Assembly: GCA_008508345.1 (NCBI GenBank)
Contig: QNGE01001703.1
Location: forward strand, 62,001 to 126,000
DNA: 64,000 bases
Direction of reading: 5' to 3'
DNA from: Paragonimus westermani
Taxonomy: Eukaryota > Platyhelminthes > Trematoda > Plagiorchiida > Troglotrematidae
Translations under genes and position numbers: made by a program
The notes under the pieces: generated by a model
What the model saw: the letters and a program-made list of their open reading frames with translations, nothing else
Database searches by the model: none
Told to the model about the DNA's origin: nothing
In this document: one piece after another, positions 1-12,780 of the stretch
Position numbering within the stretch: position 1 is the stretch's first letter
How the letters are laid out: each line of letters starts with the position of its first letter

Positions 1-3000
1 AGGTCATTTATAGCTTGAAGTTTTTTTCATAAAAAAAATACCAAATTTGACTTTTCAATAAAAAATCATTTGCGGCGAATTTTCACTTCTTGTTACGAAT
101 CAGTTGGCAATATTAATTCAAAAATCAAAATATTGCTTTTCAACTTTGTTAAGTGTTCTGATGAAAATATTTGAAGGAAAATTTGACTGCCTATATACAT
201 TACTTAAGGGTGATTAAAGCAACATGAGGCCGTTTTCACGTTGTGTTCTCACACTTCTCCTGACAAAGTTCCGTTACTTTAATTCTTTTTTCAACCCTCA
301 AATAACATCCTGAAACGGTAACATTGGATAGCAAACGCTTTTAGCTTCACACTTCGAAACAACCGACAAATTTAGGGGTGTTCCAATGCAAAACCTGATG
401 CAATCCCGAAATTCACCGGTTGCCCGAGTGTGCACACTTGTAATACCAACTGGGACAGGTTTGTTAGTTGAACCTTTGTCAATTATTATTTTCATCTCAA
501 TTTAAGAGTTTAGTGGGACAAAAACGAATCAGTCACATGTGAAAAAACGTTAGCCACACGCACACCCCCTTCCACTTCCTGTATCACCCTGTAGTATAAG
601 TATTGAATGCTCTCTGTTGATGTAACTGTGAATATCGATCAACCAGCAAAGACAGTAACAGAATAACACTTATTATCTTGAGGCTTGAGCCAAGCCAGCA
701 GTAATGGCTGAGCGATATATCATAACGATTTACCCAAATGAATGGCAAAATTCCATGATGAATGCTTATTAACCTAGCTGTCAAGACAGATTGCATCAAT
801 TCAGGACGAAGTTAATTTAACCAATCAAATCTGATTTTCTGTGGGCTAAACAGAAACAGTGATTACGCTTAGTTAGAAGTAACAAAGTGCAAATACTCAA
901 ACAACTGAAGATACTTTACTTAGGTTTCCAGATAGAGCAATATTTACCAAGTGTCAACTTAGATTGTTGTGATGTAAATAGGCGTCACGGTGTAAACCCA
1001 TTTTAACTACCGCCAGCGTGACATACGTACAACGCCCGGCATATGCCAGTTTCGGACGCACGATTGTAAAATGGTTTATATATGGGACTCATCGGTATCG
1101 TTTTGACAAGAAGGGTTAAAAATAATAACCAACGTTACAGTAAGTGGTTAAGTGGGCATTCAATCAATGACAAGATTAGTAACTACAAGAAACTTGCGCA
1201 TGGTACAGATACTGCATAACAGTTATGTGTAAAGTTGAAAGATGTGATCACATGACTATCCACAAATTGTGTTGTTGTTGCTTCTCTGAAGAGAGTTGAG
1301 CAGCATTGCTTTTGGTTATGACAGTATTGGTAGACCAAGGAGAAAAATTAGGCAGAGTAAACACTAGCGTTGCGTCAGTGGTGGACGTGTTGGTTACGTC
1401 AAACCAAACAGTGAAGAAATTTATAAATTACGTTATTCCAAAGATGTAATTCAATGCCTTATAAAAAGCGAAGCGTACCCGGATTGACCAGCGACATCTG
1501 CAAGCTCCAAATATCCATTTCCACTCAAGGATTTAGATCGAGAAGATTGTAGGCGCATTTTGCATGATTTATTCCAAAGGATTTTGACCGCATCTTTACA
1601 AGTGCATAATACAGACCATTCATAGATCACTGATGAGAAAACGATCAAGATAGTGGAGAAAGCCAAATATCAGGGTTCACAACCATTGTGACTGCTATAA
1701 TGGTGACAATTCTATAAACAGTTGTTTGTGAACATGCAACATGGGTTTGAACCTTCGGATGACAACAAATTCAGCATAATTCAGTGGTCGCCTGTGTGAT
1801 GTTGAGTACATAACGCAAACTGCTTATGTAGAATCGCACTGACATTGCCCTATTGCGACAGATTAGACAAGCACGTTGTTTTCATGCTCTGTTCCGACGT
1901 CATGCGATTGCGTAACCGGTTTTTGACCCAATTCGGGATATGCCACATGAAGCTGGTGCTCAGTCCTGGAGGATGCCGTGCATCTATATCGTTATCCGTG
2001 AATAATGTTGCATTTGACTGAGTTATGTGCGGGTTGTTTCAAACAGGGTGTGGGGATCAGGACTGTTTTGAACAGGATCACTGGGAAACCGCGTTTCCTG
2101 TTCTCTCGCGATTGATCCAGTCATTCCACGATTAATGAGTTAATACGTATCATCGTCCTTAAAGGAATGACGGAGAAATATCGGCCTTCTGGACACTGTC
2201 GCGCCGACTTCCCACATCGACTGGGCTGCTTGAATCTCGTGATATGAGGTTCAGGGTAACTGTTTAGTTGTACGGTGATCTCCGAAAAGACCGTCTCTTC
2301 TTAGACAGTATTTTCAGTACAAATGCGTATGACCCGATCAAGCAACGTACTCATCAAACCTCGCTTGTAGGATCGAGGTGCAGAATTTCGAAATGTAGGT
2401 AATGGCCTATCTAAGTGATCTTGCAGAATACACATTTTCGAAGTGAGCCGCTCCAATTCGTTCTAATTCATATGTGAAGAAGTGGCCGACTGTATAGTGT
2501 CCGGTCTAGCATAACTTTTCTTATTTGTGTGATGTCACCAATGACTGCATTGACCGCAGCCATTTTCTAGTGTCAACATGCGGTTGATTGTGTACGTTAT
2601 TCTTTCAATCTGTTTGCTTGCACGTGGACCATGAAATGATCGTTAAGTATTAATAGTGCTTTGCCAACCTTAGAAAGTAGTTTTCCGCCCCAGACATTTC
2701 AAGACACCACTAGATCAATCAATCTAGCAGTGAGTGCTTTTTTCACACCAGAACAATTCTGTAACCAGTAAAAAAATAATTTAGTTGACAGACTGTTTAT
2801 GAATGATGTTTTCATTTAGGGGATTGCTTCAAGCGAACTGACCGATGTTTAACTGCAAAACGTGTAGGCAGAAAGAATGAAAACAGCTTTCCGATTTCAA
2901 CTTCGCACGGTTGACTAGACTTGGTTTCGTTGGCCGTTTTTAGCCGCTCTGTTTTGTTATCTCAACTCTGGTTGGTACTCAGTCAACTTGAAAATTGAAC

Positions 3001-4740
3001 ACATTTATCATCATTTGTGTGGTAAACGTGCTACCGTGTCATATACGTCCATAATCACTAGATTCAGGTAGGATGCTTCACCTCACATATAGGCTCACAT
3101 GTGTGCGCAATAAAAGTCATTAGATTAATAAACGGGTTTTTCCATACGTTTATCTAAAAGACTCGACTAGCTTGCTCTTCCCTGTGTTTTGTTTGTCACG
3201 GCCAGCTTGGTAGTATGACGATTATCGTACCGACGGACTACTGTACATGTGCGGCAAAATTAAACGGAAGTTGAAACCCAAATCCTTCAAGTAGTTTCCC
3301 GATACACTAACCTTCTATTTTGTAATCAACAGTAGAGAAATGGTCTGTGTTACCCTCAGTGGTTTGCGACGAAATACAGTCCGAACTGCTGTCTTGAAAA
3401 TGACCAAGATGAATAGTAGCTAGACTCTGCTTGGTCACCTTTGAGTCACGTTTCCCAAAGGACACATGTGTGGCGGCATGGTTTGGGAAATGATGTTTAA
3501 CTCACACAATCAGCCAAAATACAATTTTAAATTTATCCGCAGCTCCTTAAGCATAGCAACAAAAATAACGCTCTGAAACTATGTATGCTTTGCGGTCTCT
3601 TTTCATAAGCTATCTTCAACTGAAACCAATATTATCAACAATAAAAAGTATACCTTCGACAAAGTCCGCTGGACTAGAGATCGGTTCACTAACAATCGGT
3701 GTAACAGAACCACACAGGAACTAAATGAGCGTTGTCAAAGCGCGCGTCAAGTGAAAATTCATTGAACCTTTTTGATTACTGATTATCGTTCAATAAATTC
3801 ATACTCCGTTGGCAGCCTGATTCAAAATCTACCATTTAGATAAATGACCTTCAATTGTCAATTTGACACGTAGTATCCAGTTTGGATTTCAGTTCCAACA
3901 ATTAGATCATCTGTATGCAAATGAAACCGCAATAAGCTTGACCAAAAATTTATCCACACGGAGTTGTCGAGCATTATGTATCTGTTTACAACGTTATACT
4001 ACTCGATAAGTTGTTATGAAGTCTCATAATGCGTTGAAATTTGTTGACGAATGTGTATACGTGAAGGTTTAAGTTTGCCTGACGGATGTTGGAACACTTT
4101 CCAGATTACAACTAATCCTATCAAGCATTGTGGGTAGAAAAACGAAGCTTAAAAAGAACTTTGCATTCGTGTTTGGCTAGTGGGAGAAAACTCGAGCTTA
4201 AAAACTGCCAGTTTGAATGCTTGATTCAAAGTAGTTTTGATTTTCGAAATAACCATTGTCCATGATGCAACAAATAGTTTTGAGTGATTATTGTTAGATT
4301 AGTCTAGCAAAAAAATCTGAAAAGTCATACACTCTCTCCATTTGTGAAATAAGCTACCCAGTTATGAGAAAACAGTTTGTTTTTCGTATGCGACAACGTT
4401 CAGTTTGTTACTTCTGTCTCAGAACGCTAGTTCGGATCCTGGGAAGCGCCCTTTATACTAGCCAAAAAAGGCAGCTGTGTGATCTATTACATGAACAGTA
4501 CTCGTGTCTAAGGATAGGCTAGGTAACCTTCAAAAGAGAACAAAACAGAATGTGGTGAATAATTATTTACTTCAATAGCCATCCAGATCAAGACAAACTG
4601 CTCTTTACACAACGGATGCTGTTTTAATATCTAACCTCAAAAGTGTAAGATCAGTTTTGCTGCAGTACCGTTATGTACGCATCAGGTTCCCTTCATTAAG
4701 AGTGGATCAACCAGATCGGGGTGTGATATTGCGTACCATG
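1..4740. other. unannotated AT-rich DNA
   Basis: No coding region, RNA gene or clear repeat is visible here. Open frames are short (up to 71 codons) and carry no motif I recognise. The part around 1.9-2.3 kb is richer in G+C than its surroundings, but translating it on both strands gave no retroelement motif. Confidence 0.6.
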
Positions 4741-4959
4741 AATCTCGTAGACAGTGGCGAAGCAAAACCCTAACCGCTTGACGATGAGCAATCTATCTGT
4801 CAACAAGTTTGGTACTTCTCGTGAGTTCAACCTTGTAAAAGCCCTAGTTGAGAGTCTATCGGCTGAAAGTAGTGGGACGGTTTGGTCTATGACAGCTTCA
4901 GCACTGCCCGCAGAAAAATGTGGCCAAGCGTTTGAGTGTGACGATTCTGTCCTGCCTAA

Positions 4960-5144
4960 TATGAGGTCAGTGACGCAGTGGTCAACACGGTTGCCTCATG
5001 AAATCATGGCCGGAGTTCTAATTACAGGCATAGCAAGGATATGCACTGCTGNTATGAGGTCAGTGACGCAGTGGTCAACACGGTTGCCTCATGAAATCAT
5101 GGCCGGAGTTCTAATTACAGGCATAGCAAGGATATGCACTGCTG
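4960..5144. repeat. 92-base exact duplication around a single N (assembly join)
   Basis: Bases 4960-5051 and 5053-5144 are identical and are separated only by the N at 5052. The duplicated segment covers the SINE head and the first bases of the ribozyme core. A repeat that starts and stops exactly at an N is the expected trace of two contig ends placed side by side without merging their overlap. Confidence 0.85.
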
Positions 5145-5180
5145 ACGAGCTCTAATGAGAGCAAGACTCGGGTTTAGTGG
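5136..5180 (+). ncRNA. hammerhead ribozyme in SINE (decayed core)
   Basis: The core CTGACGA (5142-5148) is followed by a perfect five-pair helix II, GCTCT/AGAGC with an AATG loop (5149-5162). The GAAA that should follow reads AAGA (5163-5166). Helix I is formed by GCACTG (5136-5141) and TAGTGG (5175-5180), with five of six pairs including one G-U. The changed GAAA block, which includes the G12 position needed for catalysis, predicts an inactive ribozyme. The 59.77 kb copy preserves the fold better. Confidence 0.75.
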
Positions 5181-5442
5181 TTCCTTTCGAAAGAAGCTGG
5201 TTGAAGTGTGTACAGGAGTGTGACAGCCGTGAGAAGTTCCGAATGTTGTTCCATTTGATTAGCACTAAAATCCTCTGCCACCCACCAATTATCAAAGGTC
5301 GCCCAACAAGTTGAGGACTTCCATGATTTCAGCTTGACGGGAAACAGAGCAGTCACTGTAATCCCAGTCGAAGCGGGCAGACCGTATGAACAGTACTCAT
5401 AAACGAATGTGATTGGGCACCCGCACATGGCAACTCAGCCGT

Positions 5443-5530
5443 GTCTAATGTGAGACCACTGTCTCATTGCCCAACACGGCTGCCTCAAGAAACGTTTGAT
5501 GATGCTGGGTTTCCTACCGTGGCACTGATT
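5443..5530 (+). mobile_element. relic of the same SINE head
   Basis: The stretch shares blocks with the SINE at 4955 in the same order: TCTAATGTGAG, then CCAACACGG, then TGCCTCAAGAAA. Downstream the match fades after about 5530, and no ribozyme core follows. It lies about 200 bases after the first SINE on the same strand. It is either a second insertion or part of a local duplication. Confidence 0.5.
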
Positions 5531-8500
5531 CTGATCACAAACAAAGGCGAAACTTCAGCCTGGCGCTGATACTTTTAAAACAGGCTGGCTAAAACTTTCA
5601 CTGGTGGACAAAATTTGCAGTCAGATTTGATTGGCGATCAAGACATAATAACCGAAACTCTCCCGATATTTGTCGGATGGTTTTAAGTCCAGGTGGTACA
5701 TTTCAATAAAATGAATGCATTTTCGGTTGCCACGGACAGATGTTCACCACAGTTGGCGCAAATAATGCATTTTTAACGCACACAGTTGTTGCGGGTCTAG
5801 TCAGTCAGTAGAGAGAAACTTGAAACCAAAAATCTGGAAAGTTACTGAGTGTTATTTCTATAACATCCGCACATTCAATGAGAACCCAAAATGATTCACC
5901 TGGGTTACGGTGTTTTGTGTTCACGTCGTTATTCGTTTCTTCGGAAGAACCTTCAAGTAGCGATGACCAAACAAGCAAGGACAGCACGATTCACAACAAA
6001 CTGGCTTTTAATTGTAAACTTAGATGTTTCTCTTCAACGACAGAACTGTAGTGGCCCTCTATCTAAAGGCGGGTAAAATCAACAGTAATCACGCAAAGTA
6101 CCAGTTCCTTTCAGTTTGCAGCCATGGACTGCCAACTAACCTGTTTCTTTCTGCTACACAGAGGTTGCATAAAAGTAAGTGACAGATAGATGTCGGGTAG
6201 GTTTCCGTGTTCAGATCACTTTAACCGACCCATTTTAAATGCGTATTACCTTCAAGTGCCATTTATCCGATTGACGCTTTATTGCACAATCGAAAGATTG
6301 CTAACGGTGGGTCTACAAGGTTTGTTGTTATTCTGTGTGATTATCAACATACCACTCAAATTACAACTTGACAGTTTAGAAAAAATGACTAATTCAATCA
6401 AGATAAAATCTCAATGACAGCTCATGTCAGGCTAAGAATGTTGAATAAAACTGACATTATCTCATCGAGTTTCGAAAGTTTAACGAACGAAAATCGAGCG
6501 TGGGTAATTTTAGTGATACTGTCATAACCTACTACCAAAAACCATCAAATTTCCTTCACATTTAACAGGCTGATTAAACGCCCATTCGAATTCGAAGTCA
6601 CAAAAACGTTCACAATGTCAATATGAATGACATTTACAGTTTTAGAGAAACTCATAAACGTAATGTTTCTTAACATATTGTTTTGATTTTTAAAGATCAA
6701 AGGCAAATTGACTGTTCTATATAAATTATTTCGAGACAGAACCACCATGAGAGTTTTGAGCTGTAATTCGAATAATTTTACACAATTTGACTGTAGTAAT
6801 AATCAATTTATCCGAAAGACCCGATTCCTACATGAGCTATCCAGTTGTTCCATGAAAAAATAATGCACGTGTTAACATTTAGATTCGCTGAATTTTACGG
6901 ACTCTACGTTAATAAACAATTTTCTCGAAACATTGTGCGGTCATTGCGGACAGACTGACACACAGATAAGAAGGCTGTAATAAGTACCGGGCTTTAGAAG
7001 GTAGTGAAATACTTATGTTTCCCAACAAAGCAGGGAAACGTCATAATTTCATTTATATGCAAAGGTTTTCTTTTGACTAAAGCGCCTCTCCAAATCAAAG
7101 GTGGGATGGATTTTAAACCAGACAACAGTTTTCGTAGTTTAACTGTTAATGTTTGGAAGTGCACAACTAGACCATCAAAGTAAACACCACCGGATTCTGA
7201 AGCTTGCTGGATACTACTGCTGGTTACTACTTTTAAAATCTCAAATTCCCCATGCCCAATTACAATATATAATGCAAAATCGCACTAGCCAGGCTTTCCG
7301 ATCAGTTGAATTGACATGCGCGGCAGCTGACTTGCTCGCTTTATTATGTTCCTCTGTAGCCAAAACTTTTTGTACGTTCCCTTCCTCTAGAAATCCTTTG
7401 TTGTTTCTTCATTAAAACTAGCCCAAAACCTCCGTATTTGGGTCACTGATATTGTCTGGATATACAACCGAGCAAAATCCACTTGTCTTGCTTCTGCAAA
7501 ACTTTCCCTATTCTGTTGTAACATTTAGAAAGTCAGGCTTTCAAAAGCTTCTTCTCCTTATCATATTACTTATGACAAATCTGTCCCCAACGCTAAAACT
7601 AATTTGGCCAAACTGTCCTGAAATCATCTAAACGAACAACATTGCTGTTTAATCCCGCTTGCCTAAAATAAAAGTTATGGGAATTTGAGCAAGAAAATTA
7701 TTCGTCCAGCTTGTTCACCCACACGAAACCATAAATAACTTTAAACTTTATTTTCTATTATCGTGATGTATATTGATTGGCATCTCCAGTCAAACACTTG
7801 CACATTGTGTCGAAAGGATAATCAGTCTACTCGTGATCAACTGATTCGGAGCCGGCCACTCTGAACGCACTCTAACACTTCACCCTAACAATTGGTTCCA
7901 AAGTGCGCTGATTGACATAGTTTTGCCCGCAAATGTATAAGTATGTTAGCTTCCTTGTGTGTTTGCGATGATACATAAGAAGAAGTAAGAGTGTGCATCT
8001 ATTTTTATTAACCTATAGAATGTTGCTGTCAACAATTAGATTTTGCTTGAATAAGTTAACATTCGAATTCCTCCATATAAAGTTATTGAACTTCAATGAG
8101 CAGCTCTGCTAGCCTCGAACGAAATATTCCATTTTCTTGATCCTTGTACCAACACAACATGGTGACCAATTGCAAGAGGTGACCATTGTCTCTAATTCAA
8201 TCATTCAAGTGTAAGTTGTGCACCAATTTTAACTAGACCCGCTCTGCATAGTATCTTGAGCAACTTTTAACTTATAACTTGGTGTTTCTGGATGCATCTT
8301 AACTGACGAGGTGTGTCGTTTATTTACCTGATTAAAAATTAATCAGTGATATTCATGTAACGTGAAAGATGGATGTGCGGAAAGTGAAACTGACGTACTA
8401 TTTGCGCAAAAATGGAGGTATTCTGAGAAATCCGCAAAGGATGCACTAATACAGGTTGAAGTGAAACATTAAATCATTCATATAATAAGCGGTTTTGCAG

Positions 8501-10123
8501 AGTACAGTATCTGTAGGTGAGGAATGAAGCTCGATGAAATGAACCTAACATAAACTCGCCAAAATGTTGTGTGGAGCATTATTTGTAAAAAAGAGTTTTC
8601 AAACTATAAGAGATAAACGACCTTTCACAGGGAAATAAAAAACTCCAGTTTTTCCCAAGCTGGATCGTCCAGTACAACAGTGCTTGAAACCCGAAGCTTG
8701 GACACAGAAATTTTGTGTACGATCAGTATCTTCGTTTCCAATTCCTAGACAGTTTTATTAATGAAAACCATGTCAGAATGTCTGCCTCGTCAAAATAATT
8801 TCACGTCTTTCGTCGTGTAAAGTTGTTTCAGAGCCTTGCGTGTTAACTCTGAAAGAACGTCTTACGAGCAAATAGGTGGGGTAGTGATGGATTGTACACT
8901 ATACTCAACCAAAACATTTATTTAAGTTGGGGTGATCAAAGCGAACCTGAAAGCTACTTAACTGTTGTCAGCCGGTATCGCTGAAATGAAATGAACATTC
9001 TGTCCCCTAACATCTATACTCATTTTGCCTCACTTTAAAGCCATCAAATTTCTATCTCGATTTTTCAGAAAAAACCGTCTACAGGTAGTCCGAGTTTTTA
9101 AATGATCTACTCACTAAGCAAAAAAATGGCTCATTTCAATACTCAGTACACGTCAAAATCCCCTAAACCGTTTAGTGTCTTCTGTTGTTTATTGTAAAAC
9201 AATCTGAAGCCATTTAGTGCCGTCGGCGTTCAGGCCATTCTGCAAGCGTTCGCAGACGCATTATTTTGTTCACCGCTGAGTTGCGAGTAAGCCGACACTG
9301 GTTTTGGATACACTTGTCATACTTGAGAATGGTTGATTATAACTCATTTTATGATATGAATCGGAGGACACCGATAGCGTTAGACTACTGAAAGTTCTGG
9401 TCCGTGGCTACTTGCGAATCATTTCGTAAAGGTAACTTGGTGTTCTGAACGGATCTTGAACGGTTTTCAACATAACAGCAAAACTTTTACTTAACAGCGC
9501 ACTGTTACACCATCGTGGAAGTAACAATTTTCATTCAAATATGACAAAACAAGATTTTTTCTTTAATTTCAAATGAAATGACTTGTGCTTCTCGACTGAA
9601 AAGTTTACTGACAGAAGATACATTAGTTTTCTACCTGTTGTCATACAAATACCATCTGCTGTAATGGGGAGAACAAAAAATCATAAGACGAAACATTTTT
9701 GAGTTGTAGACTATCTGTGATTGTTTGTTTCGTTGGCAGAATATAAGAAATGGACAAATACATTTTGCTTACCAAGTGTATGATAAAGGATAGCTGATAG
9801 CTTAGAGAGCAGATTTCACAACGCAGCGAATAATGTTGAATGAAATACGAACATCGTTTCCTCCTGCAAACGCACTTATGTTCTATATAATTTTCTGGTT
9901 ACGGGGATGCATTGTGAAAATTATTATTCTCAAGGCAAGCAGACTTTAATTCTCTAATTTTAGCTCTCTGGTATTTAAAACCTGCTACCAAGAAGACCTG
10001 GCTAGTGAGAGACAAAGAATACCGAAAGCATCGGAATAAAAAACATTTCTATCATAGATGTTGGTTACGGATTAGCATCCATACAAAAACGATGGCATAT
10101 AAATAGTGGTCCACTGAGATTTC
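5531..10123. other. unannotated AT-rich DNA
   Basis: No gene or clear repeat family is recognised. Open frames of up to 88 codons lack motifs. Around 8860-8920 a short plus-strand frame reads SYEQIGGVVM, which resembles PLE RT motif B, but flanking support is missing and I do not call an element. Confidence 0.55.
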
Positions 10124-10664
10124 AGGTAAGTATCATTGGAAGAAAAACAGGTTGATTTTACAGAACAGCTGAAGTGATAGCCTATAGTTGTCACTGTTAA
10201 CTTCGATTAATACTTAAAAATGGCCGTATAATTTCACACCGGTATACAAGATTCTAGATAGAGCTTGGTTTAAATTCACTTGTGGAAACGCGTGTCAAGC
10301 GTTTTAATTTTCCATTTTTATGTATTACCCCCAAAGGGAAAAACTGGATAAATTGAAGGGTGGCCAAAATAATATACAACAAAGGAAAGCTCGNAGGTAA
10401 GTATCATTGGAAGAAAAACAGGTTGATTTTACAGAACAGCTGAAGTGATAGCCTATAGTTGTCACTGTTAACTTCGATTAATGCTTAAAAATGGCCGTAT
10501 AATTTCACACCGGTATACAAGCTTCTAGATAGAGCTTAGTTTAAATTCACTTGTGAAAACACGTGTCATGCGTTTTAATTTTCCATTTTAATGTATTACC
10601 CCCAAAGGAAAAAACTGGATAAATTGAAGGGTGGTCAAAATGATATACAACAAACAAAAGCTCG
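10124..10664. repeat. 270-base near-identical tandem copy around a single N
   Basis: Bases 10124-10393 and 10395-10664 align without gaps over 270 bases. I count 12 substitutions (about 4.4%). The N at 10394 sits exactly at the junction. The equal length and the junction at N point to two versions of one locus, for example alleles, placed in series by the assembler. A true recent tandem duplication would not need to coincide with the N. No coding potential is visible in either copy. Confidence 0.8.
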
Positions 10665-11370
10665 ATAATTATTTTGCCCACTGGCTAAAAAGTAGACCTT
10701 CAAAAGATTTCTAAATAATTGAAGTGAGTACACAACCCCGTACCTCGCAATTAACCAGGGTCAGCGATATTGCACGCACATATCTGACTGACTATGTATC
10801 ACGAGTAACCTATCCTCACGAATTACGAATTAAGTCGAATTGGTCTCTTCTGATTACACGGTAAACAAATCAGCCGGGTCAACACAGTGTCCCGTATGTT
10901 GGATACACATAGCGATCGATAATGTCGAAATTTTTGTTCACTGTTTGGCTTATCCGCCCGAATGCGTGGGTGGTATGATCAGTCACTTTGACAGAGATCA
11001 TGTGATAGAATATATCTTGGGTTTTCGTGCACTTCTGGATGTCGATTAATTATACCATAAATTTCAGTGTGTTTCGATCTGAACACGGAGTTGGCACAAT
11101 TTATTTAAAGGATTAAATTCATCATGCTCACTTCGGAAAACGGTTTCATGAAAATCAAAATACAGCGGTTGGGGTTGTGACAGGCTGCCCGCCTTCTACA
11201 AAACTTGATTATCGAATATCAAATTCCGTAAGTGATCAACACTTCCAGTATTGACATGTACGTCAGGACACTTTATCCAGTAGCTACCTGCCACCAGTTC
11301 TTTATAAATATATTTATGCACCTGTTTCACGCGGTCACTTTTCTATGTTGAAATCTCGTAGTTGGAAGAA
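10665..11370. other. unannotated DNA
   Basis: Nothing recognisable apart from a 69-codon plus-strand open frame at 10840-11049 with no known motif. The right edge adjoins the hammerhead-like fold that trails the minus-strand PLE. Confidence 0.5.
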
Positions 11371-11429
11371 AACGCGTGGCAAACAAACTCGTTTTCAGCT
11401 TTTCTTCACCAAGCTAAATACAACACATT
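11371..11429 (-). ncRNA. PLE-associated hammerhead fold, type B (decayed core)
   Basis: On the minus strand, about 140-170 bases downstream of the endonuclease end of the 11.6-12.8 kb PLE. Helix I has an outer part AATGTG (11429-11424) paired with CGCGTT (11376-11371) with two G-U pairs. Its inner part is TAGC (11416-11413) against GCCA (11380-11377) with one mismatch, and a 7-base bulge lies between them. Helix III is AAC/GTT around GAGTTT. Helix II could be AG/CT. GAAA is present (11396-11393), but the first core block reads TTGGTGA instead of CTGATGA. The layout matches the folds at 35.03 and 55.04 kb, so homology is well supported while activity is unlikely. Confidence 0.7.
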
Positions 11430-11572
11430 CAACTTCGGTTCGACGGGGTTGATGGGCAACACATAACTGAGGCGAGAGATATCAGTCAGTAGATTCTGTC
11501 TGATTTGATACGTGAGAGCTTCATTACACTGATCACGTGAGTTTTACGAAGTCTGCGGGAGGAGAGCAACAT

Positions 11573-12780
11573 CTATGCGATCATTATATCATAGGTTTCT
11601 GTACACGACCAAGGAGTGGTCCACGTTTCGACCAGCCTTTTTCGGGCGCACAGTTGTGGTGACTGTAGTCTGGTTGCAATGGCATCTGCAACTGAAACTA
11701 CACGATCTTTGAACTGCTTCGATTTTATCCCACCTATTTGATAAATTGGCTTGAACGAATCGGTCAGATTGATCAGGTAGTTTGACTCGATCAAACGCGT
11801 GACAAATGCAGATGAACAAGGCCTTATTGATTCTCATGTTGCATATACCGGTTGATGCTCCTAAATGCGTTCCAATAATCGCCGTGTTGTGCGGTCTAAA
11901 AAAGCCGCGAAAGAGGCACATACAGAAAAGAGACGGCATGAACAGGCAATATATCTTTCAATTAGGGGCGCACTACTGGTGTGGAGGTAAACTGGAGGCG
12001 TAGTTGTGCTGCAAAGTATGTTTTAGTGATTGTTGCATCAAGTTTCTTGGTCACGCTCTCAACGATACCTCCCTTGAAGGGCAAAGAAGTACAAGCTGAC
12101 ATTTTGTTTGTATTTTATGGTTTTTCCGCCTCACTGCTTATTAACATAATCTCACTAATAAACTGCTCCGGATAGCCATTTACAATGTTTGTTAAATATG
12201 AACTGCCTTTCCTCTTCCGTGGTGCGTTTAAGCATATTTCCGTGACCCGGTCTTTCAGATATATGGTTAGATTTCCCTTTCTTCTCAGCGTACAAAACTG
12301 TTGAAGTATGCATACTATCCGGTCCAAGTTGCTTTATGACGCATCGTACCATCGTCACGATGAGACACGAGCACGTCTAGAAACACTATACATGCAGTCG
12401 ATTTGAGTTCTAGGGTGAAGTGAATATTTTCCTGGACATAGTTGAAACGAATCAGTAACTCACCGAGGCTTTGAGATACGTCTGCCACACAGATGATATC
12501 GTCTACAAAATGCTGGTAAAAGGTGACTGATTTTATCTGATCAGCTAATAATCTACACTCTACCTTTGCCATTGCTACTCGCTGCTTCTCCGTTTGTCTG
12601 ACAATGTGGCTTGCCAGAGAACTTAAACTGAACTTTATGTGTGCAACAGCATATTAACTGCTTTAGTTCATCTACGGGTACTCCGACGTCGATGTCATTC
12701 CTTTCAATATGCTGTCCGGGAAACTTGACAGTTTCATTGAATGGGAGATTGCTGAAGAGGGATGCGACGTCAAGCTAAGT
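11573..12780 (-). mobile_element. Penelope-like retroelement relic (RT + GIY-YIG), minus strand
   Basis: A decayed copy of a PLE polyprotein, read from 12780 down to about 11573. Visible pieces in order: RT motif A as LDVASLFSN (about 12775-12750); a short linking region; RT motif C with an intact aspartate pair, FVDD (12509-12498); the FLDVLVSHRDDGTM block (about 12383-12342); an LPFKG block near 12085; a damaged GIY-YIG segment, FLDRTTRRLLERI (about 11905-11865); and the C-terminal LCARKRLVETWTTPW. The expected motif B is not recognisable between motifs A and C, which points to a deletion or scrambling there. Several frames are used, so it is a pseudogene. A type B hammerhead-like fold follows at 11371-11429. 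PLEs move by RNA copies using these two enzymes; this copy could not. Confidence 0.8.

Larger units (their letters stand above)
4955..5235 (+). mobile_element. tRNA-derived SINE with hammerhead ribozyme tail
   Basis: A short non-coding retroposon. Its head looks like a tRNA promoter for RNA polymerase III: an A-box-like TGACGCAGTGG at 4971-4981 and a decayed B-box-like stretch at 5013-5023. It then continues into a hammerhead ribozyme at 5136-5180. The same order of blocks recurs near 38.1 kb and, without the A-box part, near 59.75 kb, where the B-box region still reads CTGAATCCCGGCC. That repetition is what identifies a family. Homology with the 59.8 kb copy continues past the ribozyme to about 5235. 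The copy is inflated by an assembly duplication around the N at 5052, so its real length is nearer 190 bases. The open frame that runs through it (4754-5155) is an accident of that duplication. The architecture resembles the schistosome Sm-alpha SINE; assignment to that exact family is inference. Confidence 0.75.

Noticed and set aside
8850..8950. Frame reading SYEQIGGVVM, similar to PLE RT motif B
   Set aside because: No other RT motif in register on either side, so chance cannot be excluded.
10270..10305. GAAACGCGTGTC block resembling the 3' half of an Sm-alpha-type hammerhead
   Set aside because: No CTGANGA core upstream. The second copy at 10.55 kb has mutations with no sign of pairing constraint.
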